This document shows positions 1 through 10,904 of a stretch of 64,000 bases of DNA, in pieces. The notes under the pieces are model-generated. The model saw only the letters and a program-made list of their open reading frames with translations. It was not told the DNA's origin and searched no databases. How positions within the stretch are numbered: the stretch's first letter is position 1; each line of letters begins with the position of its first letter. Both the position numbers and the translations under genes were made by a program. Source of the stretch: Membranipora membranacea (lineage: Eukaryota; Bryozoa; Gymnolaemata; Cheilostomatida; Membraniporidae); the NCBI GenBank assembly GCA_914767715.1, contig OU612073.1, positions 6,200,001 to 6,264,000 of the forward strand, given 5' to 3'.

Positions 1-317
1 ACATGTATATCATTCAGTAATTTGAGTTTTGAAATTAGAAATAATCGAAATCTCATTAACAGTGCACTGATTGAAATGAGAGATACATCATTAAGTTCCT
101 TTTGACACAAGATAGTTTTCTGACACTTCGTAATTGATATTTGGTGAGACATTTGCACATTTCTACTGTCTCATTAATTATTTATGTTGTCCATTGCTGG
201 ATTTGGGAGTGATATCGGCCAACTCTGTAATTATTGATAGACAAATAAAACAAAACCATCTTAAAATGAGATTTTAAAAATATTCATTTACTTGGTCATA
301 GACAAGAGAGCTGAAAC

Positions 318-2898
318 ATGGGAATGTTTTTCATAGTAGGAACAGTAATTCTGGTAGGTGTTTACACTGACTCTACACCACATTAATATTACTGTCAGTG
401 ATGATGGCATTGTGTGAATCAAGCATTCTGCGACGCTGCAAAAGCTTACTGATATTTAAAGAAGAAATTTAATGAACTTGCAGGGCTGCAGTTAGGAAAA
501 GTGGTAGGGGAGGCTGAAATCGATAAGGGTGTGAAGGAAAGGGTATTGTAAGCTCCTCCTGTGGAGGCTAGGGTTTATCCCCAGCCTCCAAAGCATTGTA
601 ATGATATGACTATTGAAATCCTGAATGAGCTGATTGTGATATGGAATATTCAATTTAAGCAGTTTAAGGCCACTCTATTGACCATTCTAGGGCAGGCAGA
701 GCGTCCCTGTCTCCCCTAGAACTACGGGCCTGACTTGGCAGCTTAACTGTGAGGTCAGGGATTTGTGCTAAACTAATTTGGAAATTTGGACTATTTGTAG
801 ATATCCATAGACATAGGATATGCTAACAGCTCTTTTCATCAGAATTATTCAACTAGGAGCGGATTTAAAGAGCCGACATCCTTCAAGAGACTGGAGTACC
901 ATCTTTTAGCACAATCATCAGTTGGTTCTACTGCATCAGTTGAGTCTTTTGAGGCCTGTGCCTACTACTGTGCCAAAAATGCTGACTGTGTAGCTCTTTC
1001 TTACAACAACTTAAGTAGAACATGTGATGTAAGCAGCAACTGCATAAATGACACATTGTGGTGGCTAATTGGTCCGTATACATCAGTACTAGAGAAGTCA
1101 AACACAGTCTACATCAGAGGTAAAATCTTATTTTTTAATAATCTACATCTAACTTATTATGATTGTCAATTGATTACCATCAAACTGGCCATTTGGTTGT
1201 ACTGCTGTTGTTCCTAACATGTTGAATGGCAGAATACTTTACAGCAGTTTTAGGTACAGCATCATAATATTTGAGAGAATAGAGGGAACGCATAGTGAAT
1301 TCCTTAATTTGTACCCAGAGGATCCTTTACTTTCATTGTTGCTGACAGCAGAGTACCTTTTTCTCTTCAACTCATTTAAAATTATCTAGGGATTTCTCCT
1401 GTTAGGAACTTACTGAAATAGCAGCCTGACAACAATATAATTATGCCTGCGAGATTCTTAAATAATGGTGACTGTTAACACTGGATCTCCATGCAATTTT
1501 ATGCCAAATCGACTCCGCATGTTATGTCATGTTACGTTAATCATCTACACCGAAACTATCGTTATCCTATAGATTGTAATTGAATAACACAAAAAAATCA
1601 GATCACTTTAAATTCATTAAGAACACTCTGATTTAAGCACGTGGTGGTTTCCCATAGGTTATTCTCGATTCAGAGAAATTGCTCAAAATATCGCCATTAT
1701 CTATTTATATAGGATACATTTTATTAGCGATTTCTTTCTATAAGCAGATGGCTGTTGCAATGAACCAGTTTACCCTACATACATACACATCAACTCCATG
1801 GTCTACCTGCATCGTCAATGGGACCATACTGAAACTCTGCAAGCATATGGCACATTCAATAAAAATGCCAGCCTAGAGTATTGTATTTATATCTGCCGAA
1901 CCCGGATGCTTCGCTGCAGAGGAGTACATTATATCCCTTCTGAAAGAATGTGCAAGCTCTTAAACTACATTGTCATTTATCCCCTCTCTGCGACTCTAGG
2001 AAACTTCTCAGGTGACCTGGTATACACACTGCAAGTTGACACAAGTTTGGCAAGAGGTTTGTATTATAATTTACGAAAAATTATTTCTATGATCAATTCA
2101 AGATAAAACATATTTATGATGGAAACTTGAAGAAGCATCGATTCGTTTCATCCAAATGATTTATAAAACTATATATTATTGAGTTTTTTTTCAAAAGACA
2201 TCAATCAAGACAAAATCCATTGAGACCTTCTTTCACAATTACAGACCAACCAGCCTCTATGTCATCAGTTGAATATCGACCTAATGTGGGATGGTTGTCG
2301 GCTGAACTTGGTAACGATGGGATCTATATAGGTGAGGATAATATTGCTTGCACACAGGCAGAAGTTGCTCCATATTGGCTTGTAGAGCTCGGACAAAATT
2401 GCAAAATTCTGGCAGTGTTCTTCTTCAACACCCTTCAGGAAATAGAGCCAGGTATGATTTCTCACAAAACTTAGTAAATAAAACCGTTCGATTAATTGAA
2501 TTGTTTATTTTGCAATCTCTTATCTGGGTTATCCAATGCCTCGGCTCTGATCTGAATAACTTATTGGTCAAAAGACCCACCCATCCTTCTATTGCTTGGA
2601 TTGAAAAAAACAATAGTTGTTGATAAATACCTTGTTCACCATGTTCAACAGCTTTCTTTTTGTTTCAGGAGACACAGAAAGAGCTGTAGAATCTTCGGTG
2701 CGTCTCGGTTTTTCGCGTTACATAGCAACAGGCCCTAATTATGATCTGTGCACTACCAAGAGTGACACAATACCCAATTTTACGACTGTGTTCAGCTGTG
2801 AACCTCCACATCAAGCAAGCTTTGTGTCTTTTCACATTTCAAGCAATGAGAGCATCAATCTCAGGTTTCACGAAATAGAAGTCCATGGTGTGTGTTGA
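318..2898 (+). CDS. Secreted PAN-PAN-galactose-binding (F5/8C / F-lectin-like) protein, copy 1
   Basis: Five exons are proposed: 318-353, 843-1119, 1748-2060, 2198-2451 and 2669-2898 (1110 nt, 369 aa). The first exon gives a short hydrophobic start (MGMFFIVGTVIL), read as a signal peptide. Exon 2 is a PAN/apple-type domain (ACAYYCAKNADC, then a CDVSSNC pair). Exon 3 is a second, diverged cysteine-bearing PAN-like domain. Exons 4-5 form a galactose-binding-like fold, with DGIYIGEDNIAC, YWLVELG and the C-terminal FHEIEVHG typical of F5/8C and F-type lectins. The stop codon sits at the same place as in the neighbouring paralog at 4203-6751. The exon 3 donor is the weak point: the better-looking GTTTGT at 2057 breaks the frame, while GTATTA at 2061 keeps it, so this copy may be slightly damaged or use a poor donor. 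It is probably a secreted recognition or adhesion protein; sugar specificity cannot be read. Confidence 0.68.
660..742 (+). repeat. Dispersed repeat E, copy 1 (intron of PAN gene 1)
   Basis: This about 80-base segment recurs in inverse orientation at 28349-28424. Shared blocks include TTAAGGCCACTCTATT and CTCCCCTAGAACTA. It lies in the first intron of the gene starting at 318. No coding content was seen. Confidence 0.6.
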
Positions 2899-4202
2899 TA
2901 AATGATTTGTCATCCATTTTTAAATCATAGCATGAACTTATTTGAGTGCATATTTCAGATGCAGTTAAAGGTGAAAATACATCGCTGACTGATATACCTG
3001 TATAATATTTTACAAGTTATCATATGTTTGTCATTGTTTAGTTTATCTATCTTCATTTTCCTTCTTATTATTTTAGCGTTACTTCTGAATATTTAGTTAT
3101 CTTAGTATTTCGTTATTGCTGTGTTACTCAAAGATATTATGTGGCTTGGTTTAAGTGACAAGAGAAAGTGGAATAATGTTCATGATATTAGAACACTGAA
3201 TTAAATTCTTCTCATAGAATGGAAATAGTATCATAGCGTTATACAGTTAGTACACTAAACATAGAGACCCATCTGACTGTTATCTGATTGGCTGTCCCTA
3301 GTAGCATGAATAATTAGCCTGAGAAATTGTCTTGTTTACAAAATTGCAAACAGTAATTATACCCCTACAGTGTCGATGATTTGGGCATTTCTAGATTGCT
3401 ACTAGGGACTGGCTATTTTTGCAAGCCCTTTGTTTTGCAAAAGAAAGCTAATGATGCTATTCCAGATATGGAATTCAATGTATTAGAATGATTAATAGGT
3501 CAGTCAATCCTTGTGCAATTAGTTGGTCGCCTCGGCACCCATTGTCTCATTGCGCCACAACACCCACATAATATCTTCGTAAATATTTGCTGTAGTTTTA
3601 GTCATCAGTATTATGGGTTGACAAAACTCCAGTTGCTATAATTTTGATGTATTACTCGTGACTTGTAAACTTCTGTAATCGCTATAGTTTGACACACGCT
3701 CACCTCTCTTTGTTTGCTTCAGGAAGATGAAATATTTTAAAAAACATTATCATAATCCCTCATAACAAATATTGTATCTGCTCGATGGAGTGGCGTTTCT
3801 CCTTAACATTAATAGGTAATGTAAACCGTTTTATTGATTCAATGGCACACACTTGATCATAAAAACTATAAAGCTCTTTAAAGCACTTGTTGACATCTCA
3901 CAACCACTTTACCTACCAGTGTCAAACCATTGTGCATGATTAACCAGTTTCCTCAATTCTTGTAAGGGAGTCAATATTGCTAGGAAATGGGATGCCCAAT
4001 CAAGTGAAAACGCTCAGAAATCATTATGTATTGTCAGCTGGTATAAAATGTCCCAGATCCCCTTTTGAGGCAGTTGTAATGGCTGGAGTATGCATATGCA
4101 GTATGTATGTACTATACATTTCAATTTGGTGAGCAACATTGTAGTAGTTCCTGACCTAACAAAATTGAACTCTTTTACGATTCAGAAACAGTAAATGCCG
4201 AC
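2899..4202. other. Spacer between the tandem PAN/F-lectin genes
   Basis: No exon was recognised. A short imperfect inverted repeat (about 12-13 bp arms) lies at 3287-3414. The rest is AT-rich unique-looking sequence holding the 3'UTR of copy 1 and the presumed promoter of copy 2. Confidence 0.45.
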
Positions 4203-6751
4203 ATGAGGATTTCAAGTGATGTTGTTTTAGTGGTGAGTATACTATTTGCAATAGACATAATGAAAATGGTCGACAGTTTGAAATGCATTCGGAGATAATT
4301 CAGACAAGCTATCTGCCTAAAAACATCACTAGAACAAAATGATAGTACATTGTTTTATACATGAATCGCGTATTTACCTCAAGCTTGTGATATGGTATAG
4401 CTACATGCAGCTGCAAAAATAACTGATGGAGAAAAGTGACGAGCTGCACAATTAATTTTCTTTCAGATAGCTTCTTTGTTCAACTGTTGCTTGTCACAAG
4501 AACATATCACATACAGGCCACAAGACAGACACCACTTCCCCACTGGAACCAATAAGAGCAGAAGCCTGACTGTTACACAAGAAGCTTGCTCCTATAAGTG
4601 TGCGGCAGATAATGATTGTAGTGCTTTTTCACACAATACTGACAGTAATGTCTGTGTGATGACACACCAGTGCCTTACTGAGACTGAATGGGTCCTCCAT
4701 CTGGATGACCCATATACGGATGTTTTGCTCTCAAAAGGTGAACAGCTATTAATTCCCAACAGAAGTAAATCAACGAGAATGGAATGTTGCATTCTATGAT
4801 ATTCTTATGGATTGTTTCTTCATATTTTGGCATAATTGATAACCGGCCAAAGAAAAGCTAAAATTACACCTTTAAGTAGGCGCAGTGTCTAAGCATATCA
4901 ATTGAGGTTGAGGGGAGTCATTGTATGTACTAGCACCAATAGCCAATACAAATATTCTTGAATGTTTTTCGCATCATAAAGTTAAAAAGTATTCCTCATC
5001 TATCTCAATTTCTTGCCTATGTTTCAGGTTCGGCATGTCCTGAGTTTTCTTACCCATTGAAATTCTCTGTGGATTCCTGGTTGTTCTACAGACGTTATTG
5101 GGACACCTTTCAAATGGTTTACTACAATGATTTTGAGGGCCAAAACTTAGAGAATTGTGCGATCAAATGTTTCCAGAGGAAATCTGTCTGTGTTGGATTA
5201 CTTTATATACCAAGTAACATGACATGCAGGTTAATCGATTTTGAAGCATTCTTCACCCATGAAACCAAAACAGGAGTTAGCAGCCCTCTGTTTTATGCGA
5301 TGCCACTTAGTGGAGAGCTGGGCAGAGGTAAGACCAAAGTTCTCTACAGCAAATTTGCAAGAGTCAAATGAAATATTTGGTGTTGATAACTCTTAATGGA
5401 AAGCATATGTTGTATGATGAGTTTCAAATCCCTACAAGAAACAGGTTGAGGTCATCTAGCACATTTGGGGTGACGCCTCCACCTCTAACATGAAGCTTTA
5501 GCTTTGGCTAGGTGCTTACTCCAAAACTGGTGTATACCAGTAGAAGGACGTAAAATTTTCACATCTGGAAAATTAAAGCTGATGGCCTTGTCCATTGATA
5601 TCATCAATAGTAAGTATACCGAATGAAGGTTTGTTCTACTTTTAGGGAAAACATCTACCTTATCGACAACACATGCAAATTATTTCGCTGGGAATGGAAA
5701 TGATGGAATTTACGATAACATTGCACACAGTCAGGAGGAAGTCGCGCCCTACTGGCTAGTTGAATTGGGTGAACAGAAAAGGGTAATGGCAGTAGTTTTT
5801 TTCAACAGAGTGACTCATCTATGTGAGTACATATTGGAAGCAACTTATCAATAGATAAGACTGTTTGTTGGCCCATGCTCTGAACAGGGTAAGCCTCTTC
5901 ACTTTACAAATGTTCCTTTGGACGGTCTTCTCCTTGTTGCTGTTTAGTTAGAAAAAGAAGATTGGGCTGCCCCTAAAGAGGGACGCAAGGTGCCCTAAAT
6001 TCTCATACTGAGAATGTGATAGATCCTAGAAAACTAGAATGCATCCTAGAGATGGGGCCATAGAAGTCCTCCTGAGCGTGGGTGTGCAGCGACCTGCCAA
6101 AACTGAACTGCCACTAATCAGCCATTGGCAGTGGCACTTTGATCTTAGCCAATAGGCCGAGAAGCGATCTTCTTCTTGTTCTATTGGTTATTCTAATTAA
6201 TACTTCTTCAGATTTGACCATGTCCAATAGCCATTGGCAAATTATGGGAAGGCATGAGCAGGCTTAGCAATTCATCCAGTGAACATGACGATCCAAAAAG
6301 TATTTTTTATACATAATATTTTTTTTCATTCTTAAAATATAAAAGATATGGGTGCACATTTATAACCGGAAGTGACAATCAAAGCCACTGTAAAATTGTT
6401 AGGCAGACATGGTACTTGCCGTGTTGTATTAGATATTGTCAATCTTGCTTTTCTTCAAGGGAGACCCTACCATCTATAATCTATAACCTAATGAATTATA
6501 TTTATATTCAAAACCGTTAAGGGACTAGTGTAAGAGCCATAAATCCATCGGTGAGGAAAGGCTATAATAACAGGATTGCTACAGACGGAGATTATACGCT
6601 TTGTGGATCTAGAAATGGGACTGTTCCAGACCCAATTGTAATAATAACTTGTAGTTATCCAACTTTTGTTTCGCATATTTCATTTCATTTAAATGCACCA
6701 TTAGAAACGTTTTTAAATTTTCATGAAATTGAAGTTCATGGCATAGACTAA
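4203..6751 (+). CDS. Secreted PAN-PAN-galactose-binding (F5/8C / F-lectin-like) protein, copy 2
   Basis: Exons 4203-4232, 4467-4737, 5028-5327, 5646-5822 and 6522-6751 join in frame (1008 nt, 335 aa). Exons 1 and 2 join at phase 0 to give a clear signal peptide: MRISSDVVLV from exon 1, then IASLFNCCLSQ. Exon 2 is a PAN/apple domain (ACSYKCAADNDCSAF). Exon 3 is a second PAN-like domain (NCAIKCFQRKSVCVGLLY). Exons 4-5 are the galactose-binding-like fold (NDGIYDNIAHSQ, YWLVELG, FHEIEVHGID, then TAA at 6749). All internal introns are phase 1, as in copy 1 upstream except its exon 3/4 junction. Copy 2 lacks about 25 residues at the start of the galactose-binding exon compared with copy 1. AATAAA at 6868-6873 is a good poly(A) signal. 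Function is probably secreted lectin or adhesion; the ligand is unknown. Confidence 0.78.
5945..6170 (+). repeat. Dispersed repeat C, copy 1
   Basis: About 225 bases in the last intron of PAN gene 2 match 18787-19010 in the same orientation. Shared blocks include GACGCAAGGTGC, CTAGAATGCATCCTAGA and CACTTTGATCTTAGCCAATA. It is non-coding in both places and looks like a mobile, SINE- or MITE-like unit. Confidence 0.65.
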
Positions 6752-6867
6752 AGCAGTTACTGCTTGAAACAAGGAAAGCAGTCATGCTTGAGCTTTATAA
6801 AAGACAATTATTTTCTTGCCTGATATTCAATCTTGTAATATTTATTTATAATATTTAATCTGTTGCA

Positions 6868-6873
6868 ATAAAA
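6868..6873 (+). terminator. Poly(A) signal of PAN/F-lectin-like gene copy 2
   Basis: A canonical AATAAA lies 117 bases after the TAA stop at 6749-6751, in AT-rich 3' sequence. No equally clear signal was seen just after copy 1. Confidence 0.5.
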
Positions 6874-7229
6874 GTTTGTAGCACAAACATTAAATGTAAA
6901 TTTCATTTATATAACCAAGAGATGGACACACAGTATCAAACTCACTTACATGTAGTGCATATTAATAGGATACTATTATACTACTGATATTTATTTATAC
7001 AAGTACTTTTAACGCTTTTATCTGACCCAATGTTACAGTGATTGTCTCTTGGTTCTATTATTGATGATGAATGAAATGTGATTATCAGCTCCTTTCTTTC
7101 TTTTTTACATTGTTTCTGAGACCCGATATATGAAGTCTGGGTACAGCTAAGCCACTGGAAGAGTGGATAATCGGCTGGTCCTATACAACGTGAAGTGTTA
7201 TTATGCTCCATTGAAATAAGCCTGTCTTT

Positions 7230-8100
7230 CCATTAGAATGACCAAAGCTTTACTAAAGAAGATTATCACTATCACTCACTCAGAATCATCACTCACTTGG
7301 TCTTTCAATTAGACAAAATCACTCCCAAATTTCTCACTCAGGAAGTATATAGTTCCATCAATGAGTGAACAATTTCATTGAATGAGCGATCAAGTTGCGA
7401 TTGCGAATGTTCAATGATCACAGTGTCGTCGGCATATTTTACTAGTTTGATGTTGTTTGTTGATGGCATATCGACAACATAAAAGGAGAATAGCAGTGGG
7501 CTGATGACGCATCCCTGAGGGCTTCCAGTTGAAGTCCTCAATGATTTTGATGGGTTGAGTGATGTAATAACTCGCTGTGTTCTATTTGTAAGGAAGTTTT
7601 ATAACCAGTTGATGATGTTAGGATTGATGTTGTAGCTATCGAGTTTACTGATTAGTGTGGCAGGATTGATGGTGTTGAAAGCACTAGAAAAGTCTATAAA
7701 AAGAGCTCGGACCCGATTTTTAGCATGCATGTCAAGATGTTCAGTTACCGAGTTGATCAGAGTGATTAGAGCATCTTCAGTAGACCTACCAGGCTTATAC
7801 GCAAACAGGGTGGGGTCGTTTAGTAATGGTGAGAGTCGTTTCATAACCAGATGCTCGAAACATTTGCCCGCGATGGAGGTGAGGGCTATCGGCCTAAAAT
7901 CTTCAGGATCTGTTTTCCAAACTCTAGGCATAACACCTTCCTGAAGTGATCGATTAAAAAGCAGTGTCAGGGGTTGTGCTAGGGTGGATGCAGCACATTT
8001 GAGCATTTTTGCGGTGATGTTGTCTGGACCCGGACTCTTACACGTTTGTACATTACATAAAGTTGCATAAACTTCCTCAAAAGAAAATTCATCAAAAATA
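7230..8100 (-). mobile_element. Truncated CR1/L2-like non-LTR retrotransposon (reverse transcriptase fragment)
   Basis: Read on the minus strand, the frame holds successive reverse-transcriptase motifs: KSPGPDNITAKML, FRPIALTSIAGK, ALFIDFSSAFNTI, STGSPQGCVISPLLF and the catalytic YADD (KLVKYADDTVII). This order is typical of CR1/L2/Rex-type LINEs. An in-frame TAA follows INWL near 7597. About ten residues are missing between VW and DPEDFRPIAL, and the 3' part of the ORF after YADD is absent. The 5' part, including the endonuclease, is not visible. It is therefore a dead, 5'-truncated relic. A related 3'-end segment appears at 43628-43755 on the plus strand. Confidence 0.85.
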
Positions 8101-9934
8101 GCATGTCACAATGGTACAGATTCCTAAAAAAGTGGATACATTTTTGCTGCAATGCTTTGAAATTATTGACATCATAGCTATTATGAAATCCATCTCCCAT
8201 GAAATATCAAAAGAGTACAAAGTTTTATTTCTGATAGATATCTGTGCAGTATGAAAAAAAATCAACTTCTCATACAGCTTAAAGTAAGAAGAGCTACTGC
8301 GCAGTATACTAGGTTTATATCATCACCATAGTAAGTATGACAATATCCTTGATACACTGTAAACAGTAGGATCCTCATATGGCTCTGACTAGACTTTAGT
8401 ATATATCGGATAAACAAAGTCCTTTATGATGATTTGGCCATAGTTTCAGTGCATGGAGCATGAACAGTAAAATGTATCAATCGAAATATTGAATGATAAC
8501 ATCTAAATTTCGCAGGTCACTGTTATTCTTCCTGAAGTTTGTTGCAATTATCTCACAGTTTTCAATGTACATGCGACACTGACCAATAATATTACTGCAG
8601 AATCTTTTGCTAAAAGAGATTTTTGAATGTGCTGCAGGCGAGAGGTGCTTCCAGAGTGTAGTATTGAGGCAATAAATTGTCACAACAACAGCTGCTCCTT
8701 AAATAGCGGCATTCTATATCACAGATATCATAGCTTATCTCCGGTCAAAGTGGCTTTCTTGTTGAGGACAATTAAATCACTGAATAATCTGCAATATATA
8801 ACATTTCATCTGATTGGAGTTTGAAATTGCTTTACATTCAGCAGCATTTGCAGTGAATGGTCAAACTGCACAAACGGGGAGATGATTCTCAAAAAGTCCT
8901 ATCGCTCCTCCCCCAGTTTTCACTTGGTTGCAAGGCAACATAGCAGGAACGCAGTTGATGTCACCAGAGCTAATTATTTTATTGATGGAATAGCTTTTCT
9001 TGTGTCAAATTGATAGCAGACAGAAGTAATTTCATTAAAGGATCGGGATTCAGTGAAGGCAGGACAGTGTTTTTTCTGTCAGGAAAGATGCATGAATCTC
9101 ATCACGCCGTCACTACCTCATTGTACACCAGGGTCACCACCAGCTTAAACAATTTTTGGTTCACTCGATTAAAATTTCGAATATCTGAATAATCACAAAA
9201 CTTTGAAAAATACAAGCTAAATAAAACTTGAAAAAACTATGTTAATCTACCTGGAATACATGTTCAAATTTACTCATAGACAAATCACCCCAAAAACATG
9301 TATTATACTGGCTGCTCGTGACCACGTGCCCACTAGGTAGATTACTGGGACATACCTATAGTCCATTGTATCAGTCATATCTCCCACATCTAATACTTCT
9401 TTACAAAGAAATAGTAAACCAACTTACTCACCATTGATTGATGTGGATCAGCGATCACTAAACCTTCATCTGTACTTCCCAACCCGGCTTACATAAAGCG
9501 GGATGCTTCTCCTACCAAACATGCTTTGCAACTAGACCCAACCTGCCAATAACCAAACTGCACAGCGTTATTCACAGGAAAGTTATCAAAAAAGCCACCA
9601 ACTAAAATCGTTAACTTTACATTTGTCCAACAGGACCTGCAAACTTCTGTACCATGAGTGTTTGCAATGGAATGTCTCAAGGTCAAGGTCAAGGTTCAAT
9701 CTGCTCTTTGACTTTTGCTTCAATGTAACTCAATATTAGAGAGGTACCCATGAATATCCAATATCACAATATAGAAGAGGGGGCAGCCATATTCCAAAAA
9801 TTATTGATATTTATAGACTTGGAAATCAGATTGCTGTTGTTATAAGTTACAATTTTTTATCACTTTATTGTGACCTCTTTACATAAACTGACCTCTTTAG
9901 TAACAAGTTGAGAATTCCTTTGCCATGTTGCAGT
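8101..9934. other. Intergenic region without recognised genes
   Basis: Only short open frames without recognisable domains or splice context occur here (for example the minus-strand frame 9489-9692). A short GGTCAA-type repeat lies near 9677-9695. No RNA gene or clear transposon was recognised. Confidence 0.4.
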
Positions 9935-10539
9935 TTATACCAGCGTGGGGTAAATACTCTGATAGGAGTTACTTTCCTTGCTGCCTCCTTTCCAGCTTGA
10001 CTGATTGATTAGAGGGATATTTATCTCTTCGACAGGTGTGACATTAGTTTGAGATTCAGAAACTTTGTCTTTGATTATATTTGGTGCACCAGCGATGCGT
10101 TGCGGATGCCTAGACCTTTTGACTGATCTGCGAGTCCGACTACGCCTACGGGTCATGAAGGTAGGGGGGTTGATGACATTTTCAAGGTCTTGCATGGCAG
10201 CAAGTTGATCAAGCTGTAAGCCCCATGCAGCGATCGGTGAAGCACCTGGTACAGCAGACATTATGGCATGCTGGCCAGTGGTCGGTGCAGCAAGCGAAGC
10301 TGCAGTCAGTGCAGAAGTCGGTATTGCAATCACAGCAGTTAGTGCAGAAGGATGTGCAGTGGTTGGTGCAGAATGCAAAGAAGCAGTCAGTGCTGAAGTC
10401 GGTATAGCAGTCAGCACAGCGGTCAGTGCACCAGGTTGTGCAGCAGTTGGTGTAGCAGTCGGTGCAGCGTTTACTTTCCGTATTCGCTTCTTCACCTTTA
10501 TTTTTGTCTTCACCCTTATGGGTTTAGGTTTCAATTTTT
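9935..10539 (-). CDS. Candidate alternative last exon: basic/Ala-Thr-Pro-rich cytoplasmic tail ending in a PDZ-type motif
   Basis: The minus-strand open frame begins after a good acceptor (TTCTATTTAG) at 10540-10549 and stops at 9935. It starts with a very basic stretch (KTKIKVKKRIRKV), continues with imperfect repeats around SALTAV and PTSALTA, has a second basic block (RRRSRTRRSVKRSR) and ends SIYPTLV. The last three residues fit a class I PDZ ligand (T-x-V). Its entry phase (1) matches a possible donor (GTGGGT, exon end 10937) inside the exon at 10905-11025, giving an alternative C-terminus for the membrane protein upstream. The antisense strand is also open over the repeat, so the frame alone is weak proof. 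I do not recognise a family. Confidence 0.4.
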
Positions 10540-10904
10540 CTAAATAGAATATGTAAAGCAATGTTGTGATAGAAATTTAAATAGTAATTGAGGTATTGAA
10601 CTGAAGAAATATATAAAGTCAAAATATTTCCAATGACCGCCTCCGTATTCAGATGAAGTATCAATTGACAAATAGCTCAATGCATTGCCTCCTGGCCCTA
10701 CTTTTTGATACCATAGTTTTGGATTAGATGTTGCCGAGATATGATGGGCATGTATATAATATAATGACATTATCAGATTCAGGTTTGAGTGTGATAGGAT
10801 CAGATCTGACCCAGTCCTTAATTTGCAAGTAACACAAAATGAAACTGAATACCATTTTTACAGTTTTTGTTTATATATGACGCCTTTCAAAGGATGAAAC
10901 GCCA

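Noticed and set aside
3287-3414. Possible foldback element
   Set aside because: Only about 12-13 bp of the arms pair well; not enough to call a mobile element.
9489-9692. 67-residue minus-strand open frame with several cysteines
   Set aside because: No family pattern and no exon signals.
10225-10547. Plus-strand open frames over the Ala/Thr repeat
   Set aside because: They are the mirror of the minus-strand repeat exon; codon pattern, the acceptor and phase agree only with the minus strand.
10540-10770. Minus-strand open frame with YQKVGPGGNALSYLSIDTS
   Set aside because: No usable acceptor (no AG after a pyrimidine tract) precedes it and the donor is poor; treated as intron.
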